The notes below the pieces were generated by a model that was not told the origin of the DNA, did no database searches, and saw only the letters and a list, made by a program, of their open reading frames with translations. A stretch of DNA of 35,363 bases from Lentisphaeria bacterium (lineage in GTDB: Bacteria; Verrucomicrobiota; Lentisphaeria; Victivallales; UBA1829): assembly GCA_017541665.1 (NCBI GenBank), contig JAFXYP010000011.1, forward strand, positions 1 to 35,363, written 5' to 3'. The stretch's first letter is position 1, and each line of letters begins with the position of its first letter. A program made the position numbers and the translations under genes. Of the stretch, positions 8,057 through 15,920 are shown piece by piece.

Positions 8057-9555
8057 AAATCATGTATCTGAACGGCGCTTTGACCGGGCAGACGATGGAA
8101 CTGATCCCCTCCGGCACGATGATCGGCCGCGAGAGCGACAACACCATCCAGCTGCCGATGGGGGGCGTTTCCCGCTACCATGCGAAAATCGAGCGCGATG
8201 CCGCCGGGAACTGGTTGATCCGCGACCTGGGCAGTACCAACGGCACGCTCGTTGACGATATCCCCGTGGAAGGCGTGGCACGCCTCGCATCCGGTTCCGT
8301 CATCACGATCGGAGACCAGCTCCTGCGGTGCATGGATTCCGCTCCGGCGCCGGCGGGAAATCCGCCATCCGTCCAGCCCGGTCCGGCCGTGCAGCCGTCT
8401 TCCGCTTCACCTCAACCGACCGTGCAGCAATCCCCCCAGGTGCAGCAGCCATTTTTCTTCCGTCCGCAGAATACGACGTCCAATGTCCCGACCAGCACGG
8501 GGCCGGTCCCGGAGATGCCGAAACCCGCCCCCGCGCCTTCTGCGCCGTCTCCTGCCTCCGCTCCCGTTTCCCCTGCGGAAGTCCCGCACGGGCTTTTCAA
8601 GAAGAAGCAGAACGCCGCGCAGCAGGCGAACCACACGAAGAAGCTCCTGAGCAACGTGATCTTCGCCCTGATCGTGATCCTGGCCGCATGCGTTGGACTT
8701 TGGATTTTCCTCAAGCTGAACGAGACTTCGCAGACGCCTGTCAACCAGCCCCCCGCCAAAAAGAAGGTCGAGAACCCCTTCGTCCTCTACTACGAAAAGG
8801 AATCCGTTTCGGGGACCGCGGTGTTCCGTTTCGTGCTCCAGGTCGAAAACGGCCTCATGGAGGTTACGCTGGACGAGCCGCAGAACAAGCGTCGCTACTA
8901 TGAACTCTTCAAGGAGCCGCTCCCCGACACGCTGATCGAAAAGCTCAAGCAGCAGATCCTGGATTCCGGCTTCATGGACCTCCAGCAGGAGAAAATCGCC
9001 GGGACCTCGCAGGACAACCGCCAGCATCGCCGCATCATGGTCGGGTTCGGCAGCAAGTTCTGCGACGTGAAGGTCTCCAACGACGTCTCCGAGACGTTCA
9101 ACCGCGTGGAGACCATCATCAACGAGACTCTGCTCGACGAATACGATCTCGGCGTGATCTCCCAGAACGTCGACCGGATCCTGGAGGACGCACGCACGTT
9201 CCTGTTCGTCGCCGAGGAGGCGTTCCGCAATATCGACACCACCCCGTCCAATCTGCCGAAGGCGATCGTCAACTACAGGCTCGCCCTGCGCCGCTACCAG
9301 CTTTTCGACGACCCGAAGCCCGCGGAGTGGAAGACTGCACGCGACGGGCTCGCGAAGGCCGAAGCCAAGCTGGAGGAGATTCACCAGGAGGGGCTGAAGA
9401 ACGTCCGCCTCTTCTACGAGCAGCGCGAGTACGACAAGGCCATCGCCGAGTGCAACCGCCTGCTTGACATCTTCCCGCCCGACAGCAAGACCTACCAGGC
9501 CATCCGGGAAAACAAGATCAAAATCGAGAAAAAAATGTCTTTGAGGAACAACTGA
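8053..9555 (+). CDS. Membrane-anchored FHA domain protein
   Basis: A 500-residue protein. Residues 1-92 are a full FHA domain with IGRESDN (24-30), SRYHAKI (40-46) and STNGT (61-65), so all phospho-threonine contacts are present. A long Pro/Ser/Gln-rich linker (about 96-180) is followed by KKK and a single membrane helix (about 199-220). The remaining 280 residues would be outside the cytoplasm. They end in a helical TPR-like stretch (NVRLFYEQREYDKAIAECNR onward). The ATG overlaps the previous stop and has AAGGAG ten bases upstream. The layout suggests a receptor that binds a phosphorylated partner inside and acts in the periplasm. The periplasmic domain is not recognised. Confidence 0.85.
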   Translation: MKIMYLNGALTGQTMELIPSGTMIGRESDNTIQLPMGGVSRYHAKIERDAAGNWLIRDLGSTNGTLVDDIPVEGVARLASGSVITIGDQLLRCMDSAPAPAGNPPSVQPGPAVQPSSASPQPTVQQSPQVQQPFFFRPQNTTSNVPTSTGPVPEMPKPAPAPSAPSPASAPVSPAEVPHGLFKKKQNAAQQANHTKKLLSNVIFALIVILAACVGLWIFLKLNETSQTPVNQPPAKKKVENPFVLYYEKESVSGTAVFRFVLQVENGLMEVTLDEPQNKRRYYELFKEPLPDTLIEKLKQQILDSGFMDLQQEKIAGTSQDNRQHRRIMVGFGSKFCDVKVSNDVSETFNRVETIINETLLDEYDLGVISQNVDRILEDARTFLFVAEEAFRNIDTTPSNLPKAIVNYRLALRRYQLFDDPKPAEWKTARDGLAKAEAKLEEIHQEGLKNVRLFYEQREYDKAIAECNRLLDIFPPDSKTYQAIRENKIKIEKKMSLRNN

Positions 9556-9556
9556 T

Positions 9557-10921
9557 ATGATGAAACGTCTTTTTCTCTCTGCTGTCTGTTCCGTCTGCGC
9601 CGCAGCCCTCACGTTCCTGCCTTCGTGCGAAAAGAAGATGCCCGAAAAAGACCTGAGCGACTACGGCAGCATGAACATCACGTCCGAGCCGTCCGGCGCC
9701 CAGGTCTCCATCCTCGGCAAGGTCATCGGCACGACCCCGCGCGTGACCAATCCCGTGCCCTCCGCGATGTATATCGTGAAAATCTCCATGGACGGCTACG
9801 AGCCCGCCTGGCTGCCGGTGACCGTCGTCCCGGGCCGTCAGGTCGATGCCCATGTCGCGCTCGTGCCGGAAACTGCCACGGTCATCATCAACTCCGAACC
9901 GACCGGCGCCCATGTGCAGATGAACGGGCAGGAGATCGGCGACACGCCCGTGCTCCTGCCGGACCTTGCGCTCGGATCCTATTCCGCCTCCGTCCAGATG
10001 GCCGGCTACACGCGCCGCGACATCTCCTGGAAGGTGCAGAACGGACGGCCGATCCTGATCAACGTCCCGCTGATGAACAACATCGGCACGCTTTCCGTGA
10101 ACAGCAACCCGGAAACCGCCGAGCTCGAGATCGACGGCCTGTCCTACGGCACCACGCCGTTCAAGGACTTCCTTGAACAGGGCCAGCATAAGATCCGCCT
10201 CGCGAAGACCGGTTACAAACCCTATGAGAAGATCGTGACGGTGAAACGGGACGAGACCACGGAGGAGGATATCTCCCTGGAGATGCTTCCCGGCTCCCTC
10301 TCCCTCGACAGCGAGCCCACCGGCGCCGCCCTCTTCATCAACGGCATCGACTACGGCGTGACGCCCTACAAGCGCGACTCCATCGAGGCCGGCGACTACA
10401 CCATCCTCCTGAAGAAGGACGGCTACGACCCGCTGGAGCAGACCGTCACGGTCCACCCGGGCGAGCCCATGGACCGCACGTTCACGCTCGATTCGAACAC
10501 CGGCAGCATCATCCTCTCCGTGAACCCGCCCGGCATGAACATCTACCTCGACGGCAAGTTCATCTGCCGGACCGAAGCGGAGTCCAAGTCCCGCGACGTC
10601 TCCAGGCGCGTGACGATCAAGAACCTCGCCGCAGGAGAGCACACGATCACCGTGTCGAACAAGTACGCCAAGCCCGATGTAAAGAGCATCACGATTACCG
10701 TCGGCAAAGGCAAGGCCGTGCAGGTCCCGGAAGTCTCCTTCTGGCTGCCCGACACCACGATCATCCTGAAGAACGGCAGCAAATACACGGGCCGCCTGTC
10801 CGACAAGTATACCGAGGAATCCAAGAAGATCGCGTTCCGCCATTCCGCCGGCATCACCGAAGAATACAACAAGACCGACATTCAGGAGATCATCCCCCTG
10901 AATATCATCGACGGGGAGTGA
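9557..10921 (+). CDS. PEGA-repeat lipoprotein
   Basis: A 454-residue protein with a signal peptide ending FLPSC, making Cys24 a likely lipidation site; the Pro in the lipobox is unusual. Five PEGA repeats follow at about 38-102, 107-171, 177-243, 246-312 and 316-395, each starting with a beta strand and a SEPSGA/SEPTGA-like turn and carrying a GTTP, GDTP or GVTP motif. PEGA domains occur in cell-surface proteins. The C-terminal 50 residues (LKNGSKYTGRLSDKY onward) are distinct. The start lies right after the FHA gene stop, with GAGGAA nine bases before. A surface partner of the Tad system is inferred. Confidence 0.88.
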   Translation: MMKRLFLSAVCSVCAAALTFLPSCEKKMPEKDLSDYGSMNITSEPSGAQVSILGKVIGTTPRVTNPVPSAMYIVKISMDGYEPAWLPVTVVPGRQVDAHVALVPETATVIINSEPTGAHVQMNGQEIGDTPVLLPDLALGSYSASVQMAGYTRRDISWKVQNGRPILINVPLMNNIGTLSVNSNPETAELEIDGLSYGTTPFKDFLEQGQHKIRLAKTGYKPYEKIVTVKRDETTEEDISLEMLPGSLSLDSEPTGAALFINGIDYGVTPYKRDSIEAGDYTILLKKDGYDPLEQTVTVHPGEPMDRTFTLDSNTGSIILSVNPPGMNIYLDGKFICRTEAESKSRDVSRRVTIKNLAAGEHTITVSNKYAKPDVKSITITVGKGKAVQVPEVSFWLPDTTIILKNGSKYTGRLSDKYTEESKKIAFRHSAGITEEYNKTDIQEIIPLNIIDGE

Positions 10922-10927
10922 TCCGTT

Positions 10928-11467
10928 ATGCCGCTTTCCGTCGTGCTTGTCCTCGCCGCCGCCGTTTCGTTCGCCGCGGCGGCGCCCTTCATCCTGACCG
11001 TGCGGCGCGAACCCGCCGTGCGGAGCATGCTTGAAAAACTCCCGCGCGAGCGTATCTCCGGCACGGTCCTGACTGCGGTCGCGCTGCTCTGGTGCGTCCC
11101 GAACATCCGTCCGATCTTCATGCCGGACTCGCCGTTCCAGGGGTTCATCCTGCCGCTGATCCTCGTCTCCATCGTGCTCGCCGCGATCTTCCTGAACTAC
11201 CTGTTCGCCCGTGCCGCCGCCGCCATCCTGATTCTCGGTGCGCATTCCGTGCTGAAGGCGGCGTATCCGGCGCAGCTCCCGGGCTATCCGGTCCTGGCGG
11301 CGCTGGTGCTGATCGCGGGCGTGATCGGGATCCTGCTGTCCGCCAAGCCGTACTGGCTCCGCGACTGGTTCCGGCTGTCGTTCCGCAATTCCGCCGTGCG
11401 CTGGGGGTCCGCCGCGTATTTCCTGCTGCTGTGCGCGATGTCCTGCTATTGCGCCGTGGAGGCGTGA
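10928..11467 (+). CDS. Multi-pass membrane protein, unknown
   Basis: A 179-residue, very hydrophobic protein with about five or six membrane helices (near 4-24, 45-60, 72-92, 94-112, 118-136 and 160-177). No family is recognised. It starts seven bases after the PEGA gene, and its stop overlaps or nearly abuts the rsmG start, so it is probably the last Tad-block gene or a link into the next unit. A membrane partner of the lipoprotein is possible but is only position-based. Confidence 0.7.
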   Translation: MPLSVVLVLAAAVSFAAAAPFILTVRREPAVRSMLEKLPRERISGTVLTAVALLWCVPNIRPIFMPDSPFQGFILPLILVSIVLAAIFLNYLFARAAAAILILGAHSVLKAAYPAQLPGYPVLAALVLIAGVIGILLSAKPYWLRDWFRLSFRNSAVRWGSAAYFLLLCAMSCYCAVEA

Positions 11468-11469
11468 GC

Positions 11470-12144
11470 ATGGCCGTTTTTCTGCCGCCGCCGGACGATG
11501 CCGAACGCGCATTCCTGCTCGAATGCGTCGGGACGGACCGGCTGGACGCTTTCCTGACGCTCTGCACGCGGTACGGCGAACTGCTGTACGAGACGAACGA
11601 ATCCCTGAACCTGACGGCGATCCCCCCGGAAGCCTACTGGAGCAAGCACGTCTGCGACTGCGTGCTCGCACTCCGCGCCCTGCCGGACCTTTTCGCCGAC
11701 GGCGTGCGCATCGCCGATGTCGGGTGCGGCGCGGGGCTTCCGGCGTTTCCGCTGGCCGCCGCGCGCCCCATGCTCGACGTGACCGCGATCGACTCGCGCG
11801 GCAAGAAGGTTGCGTTCCTGGAGCGCGCCGCCTCGGATTGCGGACTTTCCAATCTTCATCCCGTCCACGCCCGCGCCAACGAGCTGGCGGCACAGGAGAA
11901 ATACCGCGGGGCGTTCCGTACGATCACGGCGCGCGCGGTCGCCGGTGCGCCCGAGCTTGTCAGGGAATGCCGCAATCTGCTGGGGCAGGGCGGCAGCCTG
12001 TGCGTGTTCCGCACGGAGTCCCAGGCCGCGGACGAATGGCCCGCGCTGCTCGCCGACAAACGCGTCCGCGCCGAACGCACCCCGGAGTTCATACTTCCTC
12101 ACGATGCCGGTACGCGCCTGTTTCTTCGCATCCGAAAACCATAG
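11470..12144 (+). CDS. rsmG: 16S rRNA (guanine-N7) methyltransferase RsmG (GidB)
   Basis: RsmG methylates G527 of 16S rRNA using SAM. The 224-residue protein shows NESLNLTAI, the SAM-binding ADVGCGAGLPAFPLA, DSRGKKVAFLE and ITARAVAG, in RsmG order and length. The ATG at 11470 is chosen; an in-frame GTG two codons earlier overlaps the upstream stop and is also possible. No clear ribosome site is present, so coupling to the previous gene is likely. Confidence 0.93.
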   Translation: MAVFLPPPDDAERAFLLECVGTDRLDAFLTLCTRYGELLYETNESLNLTAIPPEAYWSKHVCDCVLALRALPDLFADGVRIADVGCGAGLPAFPLAAARPMLDVTAIDSRGKKVAFLERAASDCGLSNLHPVHARANELAAQEKYRGAFRTITARAVAGAPELVRECRNLLGQGGSLCVFRTESQAADEWPALLADKRVRAERTPEFILPHDAGTRLFLRIRKP

Positions 12145-12171
12145 GGGATATTCATTCCATAAGGAGCCGTT

Positions 12172-12498
12172 ATGCACTTTTATCGTCTTGACGTTTACGT
12201 GCCGGATTCGCATGTGGAGGCCGTGAAAACGGCGATCTTCGAGGCCGGGGCCGGGTACTTCGGCAACTACGATTCCTGCTGCTGGCAGACCGAGGGGACC
12301 GGACAGTTCCGTCCGCTGGATGGCGCGCATCCGTTCTACGGCGAACCCGGCCGCGTGGAGCACGTGAAGGAATGGAAGCTGGAGTTCGTGGTGGAGGAAA
12401 GCGTGCTGGGAGTCGTCCTGACGGCCCTGAAAGAGTCGCATCCGTACGAGACGCCGTCCTTCCAGTACTGGCCGGTCAACCGCCACTGGCAGGCGTGA
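12172..12498 (+). CDS. COG3323 (YqfO/NIF3-insert, PII-like) protein
   Basis: A 108-residue stand-alone version of the PII/CutA-like domain found inserted in some NIF3/YqfO proteins. The diagnostic blocks are VPDSHVEAVKTAIFEAGAG, GNYDSCCWQTEGTGQFRPL, and ESHPYETPSFQYWPV at the end. The function is unknown; the related CutA and PII folds are trimeric and bind metals or small ligands. AAGGAG precedes the start. It is the last plus-strand gene before the palindrome array. Confidence 0.85.
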   Translation: MHFYRLDVYVPDSHVEAVKTAIFEAGAGYFGNYDSCCWQTEGTGQFRPLDGAHPFYGEPGRVEHVKEWKLEFVVEESVLGVVLTALKESHPYETPSFQYWPVNRHWQA

Positions 12499-12914
12499 GG
12501 ACAAGTCCTCAACTGATATAGTGCCCGGCTGCGCTCGGGCACTGTACGGCACACAATGTGTGTGCTCAAGCGAAGCTGAGAGCACTACTACAGCACACGC
12601 AGTGTGTGCTCAAGCGAAGCTGAGAGCACTACTACAGCACACGCAATGTGTGCTCAAGCGAAGCTGAGAGCACTACTGTAGTGGAGGGCTTGCCCTCCCA
12701 AGCGAAGCTGAGAGCACTACTACAGCACACGCAATGTGTGCTCAAGCGAAGCAGAGAGCACTACTGTAGTGGAGGGCTTGCCCTCCCAAGCGAAGCTGAG
12801 AGCACTACTGTAGTGGAGGACTTGCCCTCCCAAGCGAAGCTGAGAGCACTACTGTAGTGGAGGGCTTGCCCTCCCAAGCGAAGCTGAGAGCACTACTACA
12901 GCACACGCAGTGTG
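12499..12914. repeat. Modular palindrome array with exact 44-bp period
   Basis: The region lies between two convergent genes. A 22-base core beginning AAGCGAAGCTGAGAGCACTA starts at 12568, 12612, 12656, 12700, 12744, 12788, 12832 and 12876, always 44 bases apart; the copy at 12744 has one substitution. Each core is followed by one of two 22-base modules. Type A contains AGCACAC-5 bases-GTGTGCT; type B contains CACTAC-T-GTAGTG and GGAGGGC-TT-GCCCTCC. The order of modules after the cores is A, A, B, A, B, B, B, A (last one cut). Upstream lie two unrelated hairpins, GAGGAC-AA-GTCCTC (about 12497-12510) and AGTGCCCG-8 bases-CGGGCACT (about 12520-12543). It may act as a two-way terminator or a REP/BIME-like element. 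Confidence 0.9.
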
Positions 12915-13286
12915 TTACTTGCGGAAGATGAAGAAGACGGCGCCGCAGAGGCAGAGGGCGGCCCAGACGAAATCGAGGCGGAATTTCTCGCCCATGAAGA
13001 ACAGGGAGAACGGCACGAACACGGAGAGCGTGATGACCTCCTGCATGATCTTGAGCTGGGCGAGCGTGAGCGCGGTATAGCCGATGCGGTTCGCCGGCAC
13101 CTGAAGCAAATATTCAAAGAGTGCAATCCCCCAACTGACGATGGCGGCCAGCCACCACGGCTTGCTCGCCATGTTTTTCAGGTGTCCGTACCAGGCGAAC
13201 GTCATGAAGCAGTTCGAGCAGATCAGGAGGAAGATCGTGCGGTAGATGGCGGGGATGGAGACGATGGTTTCGATGATTTTCTGCAT
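12915..13286 (-). CDS. DUF486 (COG3169) small membrane protein, DMT-like
   Basis: A 123-residue protein with four membrane helices. It matches the DUF486 pattern: LLICSNCFMTFAWYGHLK, IVSWGIALFEYLLQVPANR and LAQLKIMQEVITLSVF. This family resembles half-size drug/metabolite transporters; no substrate is known. The ATG has AGGA about ten bases upstream. Its stop lies at the edge of the palindrome array. The stator operon upstream on the same strand ends 135 bases away behind a hairpin. Confidence 0.88.
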   Translation of the reverse strand: MQKIIETIVSIPAIYRTIFLLICSNCFMTFAWYGHLKNMASKPWWLAAIVSWGIALFEYLLQVPANRIGYTALTLAQLKIMQEVITLSVFVPFSLFFMGEKFRLDFVWAALCLCGAVFFIFRK

Positions 13287-13338
13287 GGCTGTGGGGTCCT
13301 GAAAAATGCCGGACGGTCCGGCGGCTTGAATAAGAATC

Positions 13339-13373
13339 GGCGGCGCATCGGGTCGTGTCCGGTGTGCGCCGCC
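13339..13373 (-). terminator. Probable terminator of the stator-like operon
   Basis: A perfect 9-bp stem, GGCGGCGCA (13339-13347) with TGCGCCGCC (13365-13373), and a 17-base loop, lies just after the stop of the minus-strand coiled-coil gene. The downstream T content on that strand is weak (GATTCTTATTC). Confidence 0.5.
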
Positions 13374-13421
13374 TGTTTGGCTTTCGGGGAGGGGGGGATT
13401 CTGTTGTCTATGCGGGGGTGG

Positions 13422-15212
13422 TTACTTCTTTTTGTCGATCTGTTCGGTGAGTTTCCGCAGGGACTCGTGCATTTCCACGAAATCGTAGTAGAGCGTCTGG
13501 GAACGCTCCTTCGTGAGGCGGAGCTGGTGAGCTTTCTTCAGGTCGGGTTCGCCGGTGAAGACGAAGCACTGCGCCGTGGAGGTTTGCCCGAGGTCGGTCG
13601 AGGAGACTTTCACGACCACGCCGACAAAGAAGCCTTCCTTCGACAGCACGATGTCGCCGACATCTGCCCTGAGCTCGCTGGAGGAACGGTTCGAGTTGCG
13701 GATGTACAGGTAGTTGTCGCCCTGCTTCATGCTGACGGAGCAGCGGCCGGTGATGTCGGCGGAATCCTTCGAGAAGGTCGCCGACTTGAAGAGCGTGAGG
13801 TTGTCCACGCCGCGTTCGCGGAGCGCGTCGAATGTGATCGCGCGGATGGGTTCGGCCTTGCCCGCGTCGACGGGGAAGATGCACACGCGTGCGTCTTCCG
13901 CCAGGCAGATGGCGGGGCCAGTGACGGCGGACCATTTGTCCTTGCTCTGCGGGCGGCGTGCCTTGTACTCGAGCTCGGTGACCTTGGTGTAGCCGGAGTA
14001 CAGGTTGAGGGCGGTCGTGTCGCGGAAGGCGGAGACGAGCCAGGTCTTTCCGTTGAGCGTCACGGCCGGTAGGAAGAAGGATTTGTCGATGACGATGTTG
14101 TTGAAGATGCGGTCGTTGACGAGGTGGAAGGAGAGCTCCAGAGCGGAGGCGTTGTAGCTGGTGAGGACGTCGTTGCTGAGCATCTTCTTCAGTTCTTCGG
14201 CTTCCTTGCGGGTCTCGGCCAGGTCGCGCTGCTTGTCCGCGATCTGCCTGTCCTTCTCGCCCATGAGCTTTTCGGTCTGCGCGATCTGCTTGTCCTTCTC
14301 GCCCATGAGCTTTTCGGTCTGCGCGATCGTTTCCTTCGAGACGGCAAGCGACTGTTCGGATTTATCCAGGTCGGATTTCGTCTTCACGAGGTCGGAATTG
14401 ACGTCCGCCAGCACGCGCACCATGCCGCTCAGCTGGGTCTGCGCGGAAGTGAGCTGGGACTTCGTTTCGACGAGTTCGACTTCGGCGGCGTGGAATTTCG
14501 CGACGGCCTCGTCGGCGCGTGCGCGGTCGAGGCGGGCCTGTTCGCGGAGCGCCTCGAGTTCGAGCTTCGTCATTTCGAGCTGGCCGGAAGTCCGGGACAG
14601 GGACTTCTCGCTCTCCTGGAGTTTTTCGGTGGCGGCGGCCTTTTCCTGCATGACGCGCGCGAGGGAACGTTCGCTCCTTTCGAGGAGGTCTTCGCTTTCG
14701 CGGATGACCTTGTCGCGTTCCACGAGTTCCTTCGCGGAGATCTTCAGTTCGCTCTCCTTCTGCTCGATGACGGCGGCGGAACGCTTCAGCGCGGCCTCGC
14801 GTTCGTCGAGCTCCTTTTTGATCCTGGCGAGTTCTGCAGCGCTCTTCGCGAGATCCTGTTCGGACTTGGTCTTTTCGGAGGAGAGTTCGTCCCTCGATTG
14901 CGTGAGTGCGGCGAGGGTCTCGGCGAGTTTGGCCTGGGCCTGTGCGATCTCCTCGTCCTTGGACAGGAGCTGCTTTTCGTCCTTGAGCGCGAGTTCGCGG
15001 AATTCCTCAAGGCGTTTTTCCAGCTCGTCCTTCTGCTCCTTCACCGCTTCGTGGCGGGCAAGCTCCTCGTCGATCATCTCGACCAGGCGCGACGCCGGAG
15101 ACGAGATCTTCGCGGCTCCGGAGGGGTCTCCGACTTCGGTCATTCCGATCGACAGGGACATTGCCGCCAGGACCAGGAAGTCGCATGTGACAATGAGAAT
15201 GGACCGGTTCAC
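13422..15212 (-). CDS. MotB/ExbD-like single-span protein with long coiled coil
   Basis: A 596-residue protein. The N-terminus MNRSILIVTCDFLVLAAMSL is one membrane helix with a buried acidic residue, D11. It reads like the proton-binding helices of MotB (ADF...) and ExbD (IDV...). Residues from about 38 to 345 are an almost unbroken, highly charged coiled coil. The C-terminal 240 residues form a globular domain that I do not recognise; the block GDIVLSKEGFFVGVVV is faintly trypsin-fold-like, but no catalytic triad is evident. With the N-terminus inside, the coil and the C-domain would be periplasmic. The ATG overlaps the stop of the channel-like gene as ATGA. A PMF-driven stator subunit is inferred. 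Confidence 0.7.
   Translation of the reverse strand: MNRSILIVTCDFLVLAAMSLSIGMTEVGDPSGAAKISSPASRLVEMIDEELARHEAVKEQKDELEKRLEEFRELALKDEKQLLSKDEEIAQAQAKLAETLAALTQSRDELSSEKTKSEQDLAKSAAELARIKKELDEREAALKRSAAVIEQKESELKISAKELVERDKVIRESEDLLERSERSLARVMQEKAAATEKLQESEKSLSRTSGQLEMTKLELEALREQARLDRARADEAVAKFHAAEVELVETKSQLTSAQTQLSGMVRVLADVNSDLVKTKSDLDKSEQSLAVSKETIAQTEKLMGEKDKQIAQTEKLMGEKDRQIADKQRDLAETRKEAEELKKMLSNDVLTSYNASALELSFHLVNDRIFNNIVIDKSFFLPAVTLNGKTWLVSAFRDTTALNLYSGYTKVTELEYKARRPQSKDKWSAVTGPAICLAEDARVCIFPVDAGKAEPIRAITFDALRERGVDNLTLFKSATFSKDSADITGRCSVSMKQGDNYLYIRNSNRSSSELRADVGDIVLSKEGFFVGVVVKVSSTDLGQTSTAQCFVFTGEPDLKKAHQLRLTKERSQTLYYDFVEMHESLRKLTEQIDKKK
14242..14328. repeat. 42-bp tandem duplication inside the coiled-coil gene
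   Basis: Two adjacent copies with a 42-bp period (identical over 38 bases starting at 14249 and 14291) encode two copies of the 14-residue unit IAQTEKLMGEKDKQ. The shift is exactly four heptads' worth over two units (28 residues) or two heptads per unit, so the coiled-coil register is kept. Confidence 0.85.
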
Positions 15213-15775
15213 TTTTCGGATTCCTTTTCGTTGAGTTCAGCGGCGGCGCAGATGAGGGACTGCTTCAGCGGGTACTGGAGCGTCAGCCGCAGGATCACGC
15301 TGAAGATGATGCCGACGAGCGTGGAGGAGTATGCGATGAGTCGGCTGATGTTCGGGTTGAACGACATCACGATGAAGCTGGCGACGGTGCCGAGCAGGCC
15401 GAAATACAGCGGCAGGTCCAGGAAGAGGTCGGCGTTGTCAAGCTTTTTCAGTCGGACCGGGACGGGTTCGGTACTGTGCTTCAGGCCGGAGAAGACGCCG
15501 GCGGCGGTCACGAACGCAAACGCCTGGAGAATGAGGATGAAAATGAGGATGAAGAACGACAGGTGCGCCGCCGTCCTGTTGATGCTTTCGACGGTTTTCG
15601 CCGCCTCGTGGATGTCATTTTCCGTCGCGTGCTGCGTCGATGTGGTCACGTTGCCTTCGAAGAGCGAACGGAAGAAATCGTTTGTTCTGTAGAGATAGGA
15701 AAGGGCAAGGATGATCAAAACCGCTATGACGGTGCAGATGACGGCGAGTCCGAGAATCCTGGATGATTTTTTCAC
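15209..15775 (-). CDS. MotA/TolQ/ExbB-like channel subunit
   Basis: A 188-residue protein with four predicted membrane helices (about 7-29, 70-95, 119-139 and 146-166). The last two carry the pattern of the MotA/TolQ/ExbB core: LYFGLLGTVASFIV, then a short loop and ISRLIAYSSTLVGIIFSVILR, with the small and Thr/Ser residues of the ion path. The start is GTG (15773-15775) with GGAGG eight bases before. It overlaps the next gene by four bases. The two genes together look like a two-subunit ion-driven motor unit. The long loop between helices 1 and 2 (30-69) is unlike classical ExbB. Confidence 0.72.
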   Translation of the reverse strand: MKKSSRILGLAVICTVIAVLIILALSYLYRTNDFFRSLFEGNVTTSTQHATENDIHEAAKTVESINRTAAHLSFFILIFILILQAFAFVTAAGVFSGLKHSTEPVPVRLKKLDNADLFLDLPLYFGLLGTVASFIVMSFNPNISRLIAYSSTLVGIIFSVILRLTLQYPLKQSLICAAAELNEKESEK

Positions 15776-15796
15776 GGTTTTCCTCCGGGTTGCAGT

Positions 15797-15802
15797 ATTA
15801 TA
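15797..15802 (-). promoter_or_regulatory. Probable -10 box of the stator-like operon
   Basis: Minus-strand TATAAT sits about 22 bases before the GTG start. No good -35 lies at 16-18 bases; a TTGACT is too close (7 bases). The operon may need an activator, or may use another start. Confidence 0.4.
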
Positions 15803-15892
15803 ATTTTTTAGTCAATTGAGCAGAGTGATTCGGGATAAATTTCTTCATTTATTAAAATAACTCCTTCTTTTCAAAAATCAAGACGAAAAGAC

Positions 15893-15920
15893 AAAAAAAA
15901 GCGGATTCGGAAACATCCGC
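15893..15920 (-). terminator. Intrinsic terminator of the minus-strand RNA
   Basis: On the minus strand GCGGAT-8 bases-ATCCGC (15901-15920) is followed directly by eight T (15893-15900). No protein gene precedes it on that strand, so it most likely ends the RNA at 15941-16050. Confidence 0.7.

Noticed and set aside
9518-11893. A 791-residue minus-strand frame
   Set aside because: It is antisense to the PEGA lipoprotein, the membrane protein and rsmG. It has the low-complexity composition of a shadow frame.
12648-12857. A 69-residue frame inside the repeat array
   Set aside because: It arises from reading the 44-bp repeat in all three phases (132-bp coding repeat). It has no ribosome site.
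12568-12914. CRISPR array
   Set aside because: The spacing is regular, but the 22-base spacers are of only two kinds and are themselves palindromes. No cas gene is nearby.
13422-15775. Zorya defence system (ZorA/ZorB)
   Set aside because: The channel and MotB-like pairing is similar, but there is no OmpA-like domain, no ZorA tail, and no ZorC, ZorD or ZorE gene next to it.
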